NCBI RefSeq assembly: GCF_900114545.1
Contig: NZ_FOTI01000004.1
Coordinates: forward strand, 60,374 to 124,373
Direction: 5' to 3'
DNA: 64,000 nt
Source of the DNA: Halanaerobium salsuginis
GTDB taxonomy: Bacteria; Bacillota; Halanaerobiia; Halanaerobiales; Halanaerobiaceae
The first letter of the stretch is position 1; every line of letters starts with the position of its first letter. Position numbers and translations under genes: made by a program. Shown here in pieces: positions 7,315-15,761 of this stretch. The notes beneath the pieces are model-generated. The model was not told the origin of the DNA, searched no databases, and saw only the letters and a list, made by a program, of their open reading frames with translations.

Positions 7315-7332
7315 AGTTAAAACCAACTAAAC

Positions 7333-7372
7333 CTCTATCCAGTATTATATATTCATTCTGGATAGAGTTGTT
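7333..7372 (+). terminator. Terminator-like hairpin
   Basis: CTCTATCCAG (7333-7342) pairs perfectly with CTGGATAGAG (7358-7367) around a 15-nt loop, followed by a poor T-tract (TTGTT). Confidence 0.55.
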
Positions 7373-7421
7373 ATAAAATTGCTAAAATAATGTAAACGAA
7401 ATAAACATAGGGGGCTTAAAA

Positions 7422-8321
7422 ATGACTGAGAAAAGTTATAGCTTAAGAGAAATAATTGATGAGTTGAGACAGGAAGAACTGGAAACCGCATTATTTAAAT
7501 TGAAGAATAAATTACGAGATGATGGTGTAAAAGAAGAGAATATAATAGAAGAAATTGAAAAAATAGGTTTTGAAGATGAAAGGCTTTCTAAATTTGAGAA
7601 AGAAAAATTTATCCGAAAAAAGATGAATCATTTTGATAGCTTTATAGATGGTGATTTTATTGATTTGGAATCTGGAATATATCAAGAGAAAAATGGAAAT
7701 TATCATTTCCCTGAAAAAATGAAAGGGCCTATTAAAGAAACTTTAAGAATAACTGATACTGATAAAGGCAATTTCTTCAAAAAATATCATGAAAATATTG
7801 AAGATATACAAATGCTTGAGGAAAAACATTTAGCTGCCTATCGTCATTATATTGAATCAGGACGTTCAAAAAAATCAAAGAAGCAACTTGGAAAAATTAA
7901 GGAAAAGCTTGATAAAAAGAAGCGGAAGCTTGATGAACTTAATTATGAAAAAATGAAAAGTATAGCTGAAAATAAGCTAAATAATCTTAAGATGAGTTAT
8001 GATAATGAAGAAAAATTAATTGATAAAACTATGGGGATTTATTTTATGACAGACCAATTGTTTAAGCATAGAGCTAAAATAATGAAAAATAGATTTATAA
8101 ATAATTGTGAAGATAGAAATAATGATTTTCTAAATGAAATTGAATCTTTAAATATGGAAGACAGGTTCGAAACTTTAGATTCATATTTTAATGAATTAAA
8201 TAAAAACATGGATATTACTCAGCGTAAATTAAAAATGGAATTAAAGCTAGCAAATAAGGTGGATCATAAATTTAAAGAACAGGTCTCTTTATATAAATCA
8301 GTCATAAATAAACTAGACTAG
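7422..8321 (+). CDS. Coiled-coil hypothetical protein
   Basis: A 299-residue, highly charged protein (Lys/Glu-rich). It is predicted by eye to be mostly helical with a coiled coil at about residues 130-200 (KKSKKQLGKIKEKLDKKKRK, then LNNLKMSYDNEEKL) and another at 240-290. There are no membrane segments and no enzyme motif. It lies between two genes that code for related proteins (6853 and 8570), so the three may form one functional set. Codon use is even more AT-rich than in the replication genes downstream, which suggests separate origin. Confidence 0.6.
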   Translation: MTEKSYSLREIIDELRQEELETALFKLKNKLRDDGVKEENIIEEIEKIGFEDERLSKFEKEKFIRKKMNHFDSFIDGDFIDLESGIYQEKNGNYHFPEKMKGPIKETLRITDTDKGNFFKKYHENIEDIQMLEEKHLAAYRHYIESGRSKKSKKQLGKIKEKLDKKKRKLDELNYEKMKSIAENKLNNLKMSYDNEEKLIDKTMGIYFMTDQLFKHRAKIMKNRFINNCEDRNNDFLNEIESLNMEDRFETLDSYFNELNKNMDITQRKLKMELKLANKVDHKFKEQVSLYKSVINKLD

Positions 8322-8410
8322 AAGTAAGAAAAGAGAAAAATCACCAATCATACTAACCATACTTGATTAGCCTTGAAATGTGGGCATTCTCTAACATCTT
8401 AAGTCATTCT

Positions 8411-8455
8411 AAGTCCCAATTAAACAAAACTATCTTCTGGGATTTCCCTTTTATG
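8411..8455 (+). terminator. Terminator-like hairpin after the coiled-coil gene
   Basis: AAGTCCCA (8411-8418) pairs with TGGGATTT (8438-8445, one G-U), followed by CCCTTTT. The loop is 19 nt, so strength is uncertain. The rest of 8322-8569 shows no gene. Confidence 0.4.
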
Positions 8456-8569
8456 ACGGGGATAACAGAGTACGAAAGCATTAAATATTCTAATCATGGT
8501 AAATATTTTTAAGACTGATAGAATTAAGTTAAGTAAGTTGAATCACAAAAAATTTAGGAGGTAATATTT

Positions 8570-9076
8570 ATGCCAGAAGAAAGAAGATTATCTGAAGTAG
8601 GAACCGAGAATATACACTTGGAGGCTTTGCTGGAGGAGTATAAGGAGCTTGGGTTAGAAATAGACGACCTAAAGCAGATTCAATCTCAGATTGATAGAGG
8701 GGCGGTGTACCGTTTAGCAGCTCAGATAAAGGATTTTAAAGGACAGCCCCTCAAATATTTCAGCAAAATTGGCTTAAATGCTGCTTATGACTCAATCAAA
8801 AGCCGGTTGGATTCTCTGCCTATAGAACCTGATAGGACATTTCTGATTAATGAATTTAGTGAATTTGAAACAGTTATAATAGCTGACTGGAATCCACCTT
8901 TTTTACTGAAATGCAGCAGTAAAAAGGAGCTATTAGATATCTTGATCAAGTTCCAAAAATATCTAAATAGTGAAATTGATTTTTGTGATGCCTCAATAGA
9001 TTTGGGGATACTGTCTGATGATCCAGCTGTAGAGACTAAACGAAGCTTAAAATTCAAAGAGTTATTTTTAGACTAA
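8570..9076 (+). CDS. Hypothetical protein, paralogue of the product of 6853
   Basis: A 168-residue protein with a strong AGGAGGT site. Not a recognised family. Residues about 85-130 (EPDRTFLINEFSEFETVIIADWNPPFLLKCSSKKELLDILIKF) align with the middle of the 6853 protein, including the ADW..P(F/Y) core. The N-terminus is a Glu/Leu-rich helix with LEALLEEYKELGLEIDDLKQI. It lies upstream of the primase gene, separated by a 147-bp spacer with structured DNA. Confidence 0.6.
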   Translation: MPEERRLSEVGTENIHLEALLEEYKELGLEIDDLKQIQSQIDRGAVYRLAAQIKDFKGQPLKYFSKIGLNAAYDSIKSRLDSLPIEPDRTFLINEFSEFETVIIADWNPPFLLKCSSKKELLDILIKFQKYLNSEIDFCDASIDLGILSDDPAVETKRSLKFKELFLD

Positions 9077-9111
9077 TTAATGTTTGAATTATTAAGATAA
9101 GAAATGAATAA

Positions 9112-9158
9112 CCACTTCCTGGACCCATAATATAAGTAGTAAAACAAGTGGCTCCAGG
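9112..9158 (+). other. Pseudoknot-like interleaved inverted repeats
   Basis: CCACTT (9112-9117) pairs with AAGTGG (9146-9151), while the adjacent CCTGGA (9118-9123) pairs with TCCAGG (9153-9158). The order a-b-a'-b' is that of an H-type pseudoknot, located 65 nt before the primase start. It could also be a protein-binding DNA site; only the sequence relation is certain. Confidence 0.4.
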
Positions 9159-9170
9159 GAGTTATAATTA

Positions 9171-9197
9171 AAGACAGCAACGACGGTAAGACAGCAT
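9171..9197. repeat. Origin-like repeat block upstream of primase
   Basis: AAGACAGCA is present twice (9171-9179 and 9188-9196) around ACGACGGT. The unit AAGACAGCAACGACGG returns in inverted orientation, with one change, at 11914-11929 after the primase gene, and a related copy lies at 4020-4038. The segment is GC-richer than its surroundings. Confidence 0.5.
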
Positions 9198-9223
9198 AAA
9201 TTTCAAACTGGAGGGTGATAGAA

Positions 9224-11899
9224 TTGGGGAAAGTTAATGAGATTAAAGTTGAAAAAATACTATTAGATTTTACAGATTTAAATATACAAAAAGATAGAAA
9301 GTTTAACTGCCCATCTCATGATCATAAAGATGAAAATCCTAGTGCCAGCATTAACTATGGTCAAAATATAGTTAAATGCTGGTCTAAATGTGGCGGTATG
9401 GGCCCGGTGAAGTTATTATCGAAAATAAAAGGTATTTCTGAAGATCAAGCTAAGTCGATATTAATTAAAAAATATGATGTGGAAGTTAAGCCATTAACTG
9501 CTGAAGAAGAAAAACGGCAGTTTAGAGTAAAATTACTAAATAAATATCTGGGTCAATGTAATAAGATGCTGCAACCTGGGCAGAGGAAAGCTCTTAAAAA
9601 TCGTGGATTAACTGATGATATGATAGATGATTTTAAAATAGGATATCACGAGCCAAACAAGATTGACTTAAGTGAAGATGAAATGATAGAGCTCGGGCTA
9701 GCCCGAAGAACTAAAAATGTAAAGCTTTATTCTAACTTTGCAGATAAGGTCATTATCCCACTCTATGAAGGAGACACTCCAGTATATTTTATGGCCTGGG
9801 ATTATAAAGATAAGAGTGAGATTAAATATTGCTTTCCAAAAGGCTGGAAGAAACCATTAGCTGGGGAAGTTAAGAATGGGGTTATTTTAGTGGAGGGTGT
9901 TTTTGATTACCTCATCTTAGCCCAGTCAGGATTTGACAGCAGCCCAATTTTAGGATCTTCCTTAACAAAAAGCCAGAAGAATAAATTATCGAAACTAGAT
10001 AATTTTCATCTAATGCTGGACAGTGATCAGGCTGGTAAAAAAGCTGCAGATAAGATAGCTGAAGAGTTTCCTGCTAAAACTAAAATAGTTGAGTTAGAAG
10101 ATAAGCCTGGAGCTGACCCAAATGATTTATTCTTACAAATGCCGGAAGATGAATTTAAAGATACAGTAAAGAGTAAGCTTGAAAATGCTCAAAAACTAGT
10201 TGACATCAGAATAAATAAGTTAAAACAGCAGGGCAAGTCTCTTAAGTCAGTGGGGTATTTTAAAAATAAGATAGCTCCTATGCTAAATAAACATGGTCCA
10301 GCTGAACTTGAGTATTACATCTCTGTTTTAAGTGATATTAAATCTGAAACTGGTTTGAGTGTTGGTGCAATTCGATCAACATTAGATAGCCTTAAATCTG
10401 ATAAAAATGACGACGGCAAGCCAGGTAATTTACTAGAAATATATAATGCCTACAGAAATAATTTTAGATTATTTCATGACCAACTCAATGGGAATTATGC
10501 TCAATTTGAAGATGATGAGAAACAACAGCTTTTTAATATAAGAAGTGAGAAATTTAAAAACTTAACTTTTATTAAATTACGAAAATTAACGTCAAAGCTG
10601 CCTTCTCAGGATTTTGTAAAAAGATTTATCGATAATTTAAGTTCTGAGGCTGAAAGAACAGGTCTTGAAGTTAGCTTAAAAAATAGAGTGGCTTTAAGGG
10701 ATGGTAATTTCTTTTATGATATAGCTAATAATGAAGGTGAAATAATAAAAGTGGAAGATGGTAAGTGGGAGATAATTAATAAAGCAAGCCCGATATTTTT
10801 AACTGAAGATCATCAGCTGCCTCAGGTGACCCCTGATCCAGCAGGAGAAATAGCTGAAATGTTTGAACTCTTTAGTCAGTTTGATAAAAATCAACAGATC
10901 CTACTCAGCTGCTATCTTCCCTTTGCTTTAGTTCCGGAATCGCCTAAACCCATACTCTATATTCAGGGGGAGAAGGGGGCTGGTAAGACAGATTTTACTA
11001 GATTTCTCCGTAGCTTAATCGATCCTTCTATCTTAAAATCACTTAAAGAACCGAGGAAGGAGAAAGATACAGTCCAACAGATGGCCCATCATTACTGCTG
11101 TCTTTATGATAATGTAAATCAAGTTAAAAATTGGTTTATTAGATTAGCCTGCACAGCTGTAACTGGAGAATATGACGAAAGAAGAAAATTATATACTGAT
11201 CAAGGGTCCCAATTTTTCTCATTTAAGAGAGTAATCATTATCAATGCCATTAACAGACTGGGTATGGATTTCTCAGATTTTCAGGATCGAATGTTGCTTT
11301 TGAAAATGGAAAGAATTAAAAGCAATCATAGATTGACCGCAGCTGCAGTTAAAGAAAAAATGGAGTCTTTAAAACCGAGAATTTTTGGGGCTATGATTAA
11401 AGTACTGGCTGAGGCTAGAGCAATTGTTAAGGATATTGAAATAGACGAACTCCCCCGCATGGCTGACTTCATGTTTTTTGGCGCAGCTGTAGCTGAGGTT
11501 TTAGGTTTTGGTAAAGAAGCTTTTATAAATGCATATAAGAAAAACATGGCAGATATCAACCGAGAAATGCTTGAGAACCAAAGTCTGGCACTAACAGTTT
11601 TAGAATATTTAGAGAAAAATGAGCAATTTAAAGGTCAGGCTTCTGAACTATTGCAGGAATTAGAGGATGTAGCTATTGACCTGCATATAAATACCAGGAA
11701 GAATGACTGGCCTGGTTCACCCTCTGTTCTGTCAAGAAGATTAAATGAGATAAAGTCCAATTTATATGAGCAGAATATAATTTTTAAGAAGGGCAAAGAG
11801 AGTGGTAAAAATGCTTCCAGATATATTGTCTTAAAAAAAGAAGAAGAAAAAACAGAAAATCAGGACTTGAAATTAGTTAAAACAGGTGGGGAGATTTAA
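9224..11899 (+). CDS. DNA primase-helicase (CHC2 zinc finger, Toprim, ATPase)
   Basis: An 891-residue replication protein. Seen: a CHC2-type zinc finger with Cys29, His32, Cys52 and Cys56; a Toprim domain with the Glu of LVEGVFDY (about 222-232) and the DxD of MLDSDQAG (about 263-270), where primer synthesis occurs; and a C-terminal ATPase with Walker A GEKGAGKT (about 581-588), typical of phage-type helicases that unwind the element DNA. TTG 9224 is chosen, 9 nt after GGAGG; the GTG at 9215 overlaps the ribosome binding site. Origin-like repeats lie on both sides, and a DNA polymerase gene follows, so this is the core of an autonomous replisome. Confidence 0.9.
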   Translation: MGKVNEIKVEKILLDFTDLNIQKDRKFNCPSHDHKDENPSASINYGQNIVKCWSKCGGMGPVKLLSKIKGISEDQAKSILIKKYDVEVKPLTAEEEKRQFRVKLLNKYLGQCNKMLQPGQRKALKNRGLTDDMIDDFKIGYHEPNKIDLSEDEMIELGLARRTKNVKLYSNFADKVIIPLYEGDTPVYFMAWDYKDKSEIKYCFPKGWKKPLAGEVKNGVILVEGVFDYLILAQSGFDSSPILGSSLTKSQKNKLSKLDNFHLMLDSDQAGKKAADKIAEEFPAKTKIVELEDKPGADPNDLFLQMPEDEFKDTVKSKLENAQKLVDIRINKLKQQGKSLKSVGYFKNKIAPMLNKHGPAELEYYISVLSDIKSETGLSVGAIRSTLDSLKSDKNDDGKPGNLLEIYNAYRNNFRLFHDQLNGNYAQFEDDEKQQLFNIRSEKFKNLTFIKLRKLTSKLPSQDFVKRFIDNLSSEAERTGLEVSLKNRVALRDGNFFYDIANNEGEIIKVEDGKWEIINKASPIFLTEDHQLPQVTPDPAGEIAEMFELFSQFDKNQQILLSCYLPFALVPESPKPILYIQGEKGAGKTDFTRFLRSLIDPSILKSLKEPRKEKDTVQQMAHHYCCLYDNVNQVKNWFIRLACTAVTGEYDERRKLYTDQGSQFFSFKRVIIINAINRLGMDFSDFQDRMLLLKMERIKSNHRLTAAAVKEKMESLKPRIFGAMIKVLAEARAIVKDIEIDELPRMADFMFFGAAVAEVLGFGKEAFINAYKKNMADINREMLENQSLALTVLEYLEKNEQFKGQASELLQELEDVAIDLHINTRKNDWPGSPSVLSRRLNEIKSNLYEQNIIFKKGKESGKNASRYIVLKKEEEKTENQDLKLVKTGGEI

Positions 11900-11903
11900 G
11901 TTT

Positions 11904-11987
11904 ATGAATATAGCCGTCGTTGCTGACTTACCCGCCGTAAAGATGATTGTAGCTACGAGAAGTCAGCTGCGACGACAATCAAAATAA
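11904..11987 (+). other. Structured spacer with large hairpin and 27-codon frame
   Basis: Between primase and polymerase, 11916-11929 pairs with 11960-11973 (13 of 14 positions, one of them G-U), giving a long stem with a 30-nt loop that holds the palindrome GTAGCTAC. The left arm includes CCGTCGTTGCTG, the exact reverse complement of CAGCAACGACGG at 9175-9186. A 27-codon frame from ATG 11904 covers the whole structure, 10 nt after GGGGAG; whether it is translated is unknown. The unusually high GC content marks it as a possible origin part or control RNA. Confidence 0.5.
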
Positions 11988-12005
11988 ATTTGAGGTGATG
12001 ATTAA

Positions 12006-13769
12006 ATGAATGCTTCAAGATTAATTAGAGAGCCGAGAATGGCCGGCTTCAGGATTAAAACAGATGGTACAAAAATACACTGGAAGTATTTAGAGGGTGT
12101 ACCAGATCCTGATGAAACTAAAAAGTATTTAACTTTGCTGAAAGAAAATAAGGAGGAGGTGATTGCAGAACTAAAAAATGAGGTTAAGATGAATTTAATG
12201 GCTGTAGATATTGAAACTACTGGGCTTAACCCACAAGAGAATTCAATTAAATTAATTTCATGGGCAGACTCTAGTGAAAGTGGAGCCTCAACTAATGTAG
12301 ATGTCCTTAAAGATAAGCTTGCTGATTCTTCTCTGCAGAAGGTGTTTCATAATGCTGCTTTTGATGTTCCTTTTTTAGAGACTAAAGGATTTCCAGTGAA
12401 TAACTATACAGATACAATGATTATGTCACAGATTATGGGAAAGAAGTACCAGCGACATTCTTTAAAAGCTGTGCTTCAAAGAGAGTTGAATCTTAAAATC
12501 TCAAAAAAGCTGCAAAAGGCTTCAAATTGGCAGGGTGAGCTGACAGAAAAACACTATCAGTATGCTGAAAATGATGCTAAGGTGACTCTTAAATTAGCAG
12601 AGCATCTGCTTAATAAGATCACTGATAAAAATCTTTATGAAGTCTTTAAAAGAAACGAAAATGCTTTACCACAGCTGATACGGCTGATAAAAGATGGACT
12701 TTATGTTGATGCTAAACAGTGGGCTGCAGAATTAAAAAAGTATGAGCTTAAAAAAGATAAGGTGGAAAATAGTATTCTTGAAGAGTTAAATTCAACTATA
12801 AACTTAAATTCACATCAGCAGCTCAAGTATGCACTTAATAATAGAGGAGCAAAAGTAGCAAATACTAAAGATGAAACACTGGCGAAATATGAAGAAGACT
12901 TTCCAGTAATAGAAAAGATCAGAAATTACAAGAAGCTGCAGAAATTAACTTCTTCAAATGCAAAACTTATTGGTTTTGCTGATGCAGATGGGAGAGTAAG
13001 AGCTAACTGGAAGCTTTTTGGGTCAGTCACAGGCAGGATGTCCTGTTCAAAGCCCAATCTGCAGCAGTTGAGTTATCAATTTAGAAAATTTATTAAACCA
13101 GAGGCAGAAAATAAATTTGTGGGCTGTGATTATTCTCAGGTTGAGCTAAGAGTAGTTGCCTCATTAGCTCAGGACAGGCAGATGATTAATGCCTTTAAAG
13201 ATGGTAAGGATCTGCATCTTACAACTGCCCAGCTAATATATGGTAAAGAAAATATATCTAATGAAGAGCGACAAATTGCTAAAACATGTAATTTTGGCCT
13301 TATTTACGGGATGGGAGCAGATGGTCTAAAAAGAAGATTAAAGCAGATGGTAGGGATGGATATTAAACTGGGTGAAGCCAGGAGACTTAGAACTAAATTC
13401 TTATCCTCATATAAGGGGCTTAGAAGATGGCAGGAGAAGTTACTGCAGAAAAATTATATTAAGACTCTTGGGGGTAAACGCTGGTCTACTAAAAGGTTAA
13501 ATACCCAGGAGTTATTTAATTATCCTGTACAGGGATCAGCAGCTGAAGGACTAAAAGAAACGATGATTGTAATGAATAAGCAGCTTCCTGATAATTGGAG
13601 ATTAGTTGCTCTGATACATGATGAGATCTTATTAGAAGTTCCGGAGGCTGAAGCTAAAAAAGCTTTAAGAGAACTGAAGAAATGGATGGTAGCTGGAATG
13701 GAGAGGATTGTTAAAGATGTACCTATTAAAGTTGATGGGATTATTGCTGATTACTGGAAAAAATCTTAA
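12006..13769 (+). CDS. Family A DNA polymerase with 3'-5' exonuclease
   Basis: A 587-residue replicative polymerase of the phage/plasmid PolA type. The exonuclease domain has Exo I VDIETTG (about 65-71), Exo II HNAAFD and Exo III YAENDAK. The polymerase domain has motif A DYSQVELR (about 374-381), motif B RQIAKTCNFGLIYG (about 421-434) and motif C HDE (about 538-540); all catalytic residues are present. The first 60 residues (RLIREPRMAGFRIKTDG...KENKEEVIAEL) resemble the TubC-like docking segment found at the N-terminus of many element-borne replication proteins. The 5' nuclease domain of bacterial Pol I is absent. Starts at ATG after GAGGTGATG, 106 nt after the primase gene. Confidence 0.93.
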   Translation: MNASRLIREPRMAGFRIKTDGTKIHWKYLEGVPDPDETKKYLTLLKENKEEVIAELKNEVKMNLMAVDIETTGLNPQENSIKLISWADSSESGASTNVDVLKDKLADSSLQKVFHNAAFDVPFLETKGFPVNNYTDTMIMSQIMGKKYQRHSLKAVLQRELNLKISKKLQKASNWQGELTEKHYQYAENDAKVTLKLAEHLLNKITDKNLYEVFKRNENALPQLIRLIKDGLYVDAKQWAAELKKYELKKDKVENSILEELNSTINLNSHQQLKYALNNRGAKVANTKDETLAKYEEDFPVIEKIRNYKKLQKLTSSNAKLIGFADADGRVRANWKLFGSVTGRMSCSKPNLQQLSYQFRKFIKPEAENKFVGCDYSQVELRVVASLAQDRQMINAFKDGKDLHLTTAQLIYGKENISNEERQIAKTCNFGLIYGMGADGLKRRLKQMVGMDIKLGEARRLRTKFLSSYKGLRRWQEKLLQKNYIKTLGGKRWSTKRLNTQELFNYPVQGSAAEGLKETMIVMNKQLPDNWRLVALIHDEILLEVPEAEAKKALRELKKWMVAGMERIVKDVPIKVDGIIADYWKKS

Positions 13770-13790
13770 AAATAGAAGGAGATGGTTTAA

Positions 13791-14174
13791 TTGATTATTT
13801 CACCACCGAAAAAGAGAGCTAATAATAGTGAAGGCTGGCATGAGGCAAGTATATATTCTATAGATTATCTGCAGGATGTAATCTATTTTGAAAAGATGAC
13901 CGATGTTTTGGATATTACTTTTGAGCTATCTAACGGTAATTATATTACACAGCGTTATAATTATTCGTTTCATTCAAAAAGTAATTTGTATAGCCTCATA
14001 GTATCATTAACTGATGAAAAACCAGATTATGATGCTGGTTTGAATACTGATGAATTATTGAATCAGGAATGTCTGATTAAAATTGAGCACAATGAAGATA
14101 GTAAAGGTAATGTTTGGGAAAATGTCAGAGAAGTTAAAAAGGTTGATGAGGAAATGCTGGAAGGAAACTGTTAA
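13791..14174 (+). CDS. Phage-type ssDNA-binding-like replication protein
   Basis: A 127-residue protein with a TTG start behind AAGGAGATG. The order of segments DVLDITFELSNGNYITQRYNYSFHSKSNL, then DTDELLNQECLIKIEHNEDSKGNVWENV matches a widespread small phage protein, thought to be an OB-fold ssDNA-binding or replication accessory factor, with the characteristic 'SLHEKSNL' and 'xxHNE.x.G..x.N' signatures in modified form. Its position 21 nt after the DNA polymerase supports a role in replication. The acidic C-terminus (KKVDEEMLEGNC) is also typical of SSB-like proteins. Function is inferred from pattern only. Confidence 0.6.
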   Translation: MIISPPKKRANNSEGWHEASIYSIDYLQDVIYFEKMTDVLDITFELSNGNYITQRYNYSFHSKSNLYSLIVSLTDEKPDYDAGLNTDELLNQECLIKIEHNEDSKGNVWENVREVKKVDEEMLEGNC

Positions 14175-14216
14175 GCAGTATTGATGGTTTAAGCTTATAA
14201 AATCTAATGAAATTAA

Positions 14217-14247
14217 CCCGTCAATCATATTTTTAGTGATTGACGGG
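14217..14247. promoter_or_regulatory. Perfect 11-bp inverted repeat before the 14270 gene
   Basis: CCCGTCAATCA (14217-14227) and TGATTGACGGG (14237-14247) with a 9-nt loop. No T-run follows on the plus strand, and the ribosome binding site GGAGGAG begins 10 nt later, so an operator or translation-control hairpin is more likely than a terminator. Confidence 0.5.
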
Positions 14248-14269
14248 AATAAAATGGAGGAGATTTATT

Positions 14270-14575
14270 ATGGAAAAGTATGGTGCTGGTGAATTGTTTT
14301 ATGACTATGCGGAAAGTGATTCTTTTAGAAAGTCAAAAAAGATCCATGAACTCAGAGAGGAAATGAGTGACTATCCTAAAGTTCTTAGTGTTATAGATTT
14401 ATTTCATTACGCACCTTATGAGCTGAGAGATGGGATTGGTGAAGCTGTTGAAGCTGGATCTTTAGCTTCAACTTTTAGCAATGGAGAAGAAATGGTCAAA
14501 AAAGAAGACTTTATTTTATGGTGTGCAGAGAAAATGATAGAAAGTTATTTACAACCATTGTATTTATTTTACTGA
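14270..14575 (+). CDS. Hypothetical protein
   Basis: A 101-residue acidic, mostly helical protein of unknown function. ATG 14270 is preferred because GGAGGAG precedes it by 8 nt; the longer frame from 14240 starts inside the inverted repeat. The sequence has a charged N-terminus (DSFRKSKKIHELREEMSDYP) and a C-terminus with aromatic residues (WCAEKMIESYLQPLYLFY). It is the last gene of the replication block; 14576-14841 downstream has no supported gene. Confidence 0.55.
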   Translation: MEKYGAGELFYDYAESDSFRKSKKIHELREEMSDYPKVLSVIDLFHYAPYELRDGIGEAVEAGSLASTFSNGEEMVKKEDFILWCAEKMIESYLQPLYLFY

Positions 14576-14841
14576 CTTATTTGCAGGAGATCAATTGATA
14601 GTGGGAAAGAATGTGAGGACCGAACTTTATATTATTTATTAATTCAGGGGCATTTTTCCCCATTTTTCTGCTATGTTTATCTGTTGAATCTTTTTAGAAC
14701 TGGCATAGTCCTAACTCCAAATTCAAGTAACTTTTTTGTTTTGTAAAGCTAATAAATCCGCACATTACAGAATCTAACAAATATTTTTGTGGATTTGTAC
14801 TTTTTTTAAATATATATTATTAATTTAGAGGGGGTTACCTT

Positions 14842-15702
14842 ATGCTTATGAATGAATGCTTAAAAAAATTCGAGAAACATCTGAAGTTTAATGAGAAGAG
14901 CAAGTGGACAATCACAGGTTACTTAAATGAGATGGAATATTTCAGTAAATATTTGGAGACAAAATATAATGGTCCAGCCTATGTTGAAGATATTACCAGG
15001 GAGGAACTTAAAGATTACCTCAATTATATTAGAGAAAATGGCTACAAAGCATCATCACGTAACAGAGTACTTTTTGTCTTTCGCTCATTTTATAATTTTA
15101 CTCAGGAAGAGCATATTACAGAGGAACATTTAGCCAAAGATTTAAAGCCAATTAAGACTAGAAAAAAGGAGAGGGTTTACCTAACAGCAGAAGAAGTAGC
15201 AGAATTAGTAGATATAATAGATCATCAGATTGTAAAAACTGCAGTTCAGACTATGTATTATTCCGGGTTGCGTGTTTCAGAATGTACTAATTTAACTTTT
15301 GAGGATCTGGATCTTAAAAATCAGGTTTTACATGTTCGCCAGGGAAAAGGGAATCGGGACAGAGATATTCCAATCTGTGATGAGCTGCTTGAGATACTAA
15401 CTAATTATCTTAAAAATATACGGCCCAATATCACTTCTAATTACATTTTTGCTACAAAAAGATCTGGAGAGTTATCAGGAGCTTATATTAATCGGAAACT
15501 TAAAGAAGCAGTTGAAGAATTAAATTGGAATAAGAAGGTGACAGCTCATATTTTAAGGCACTCATTTGCTTCAAATCTGGTTAAACATGATGTAAATATT
15601 TATAAAATCCAAAAACTATTAGGCCACTCAAATATCTCTGTGACAAGTCTTTACGCTCATAGTAATATTGACGATTTAAGTGAAGCGGTTAATGTGCTTT
15701 GA
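14842..15702 (+). CDS. XerD-like tyrosine recombinase
   Basis: A 286-residue recombinase. The N-terminal core-binding domain (about 1-100) is followed by a catalytic domain with Arg in SGLRVSE (about 144), Lys in GKGNRDRDIP, HILRH (about 236-240), His in LLGHSN and the nucleophile Tyr of SLYAHS (about 271); all catalytic residues are present. It resembles XerC/D more closely than the first recombinase does. Preceded by GAGGGGG. It may resolve replicated multimers of the element or carry out integration, with the gene at 15762 as partner. Confidence 0.9.
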   Translation: MLMNECLKKFEKHLKFNEKSKWTITGYLNEMEYFSKYLETKYNGPAYVEDITREELKDYLNYIRENGYKASSRNRVLFVFRSFYNFTQEEHITEEHLAKDLKPIKTRKKERVYLTAEEVAELVDIIDHQIVKTAVQTMYYSGLRVSECTNLTFEDLDLKNQVLHVRQGKGNRDRDIPICDELLEILTNYLKNIRPNITSNYIFATKRSGELSGAYINRKLKEAVEELNWNKKVTAHILRHSFASNLVKHDVNIYKIQKLLGHSNISVTSLYAHSNIDDLSEAVNVL

Positions 15703-15711
15703 TACCAAAAT

Positions 15712-15733
15712 CCCCTGCTATTATAGGCAGGGG
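15712..15733 (+). promoter_or_regulatory. Intercistronic GC-rich hairpin
   Basis: CCCCTGC (15712-15718) and GCAGGGG (15727-15733) with no T-run afterwards. It sits between the recombinase stop codon and the next ribosome binding site and may tune expression of the downstream gene. Confidence 0.5.
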
Positions 15734-15761
15734 AACCCTAATGAAAGGAGGTAATACATTT

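Noticed and set aside
9161..9199. Degenerate copy of the gene at 3996 (reads IIKDSNDGKTA then stop)
   Set aside because: Only about 19 bp match and there is no start codon; repeated DNA motif is the simpler explanation.
14595..14642. 15-codon frame after GGAG (TTG 14595)
   Set aside because: Too short, weak site and no neighbours to support it.
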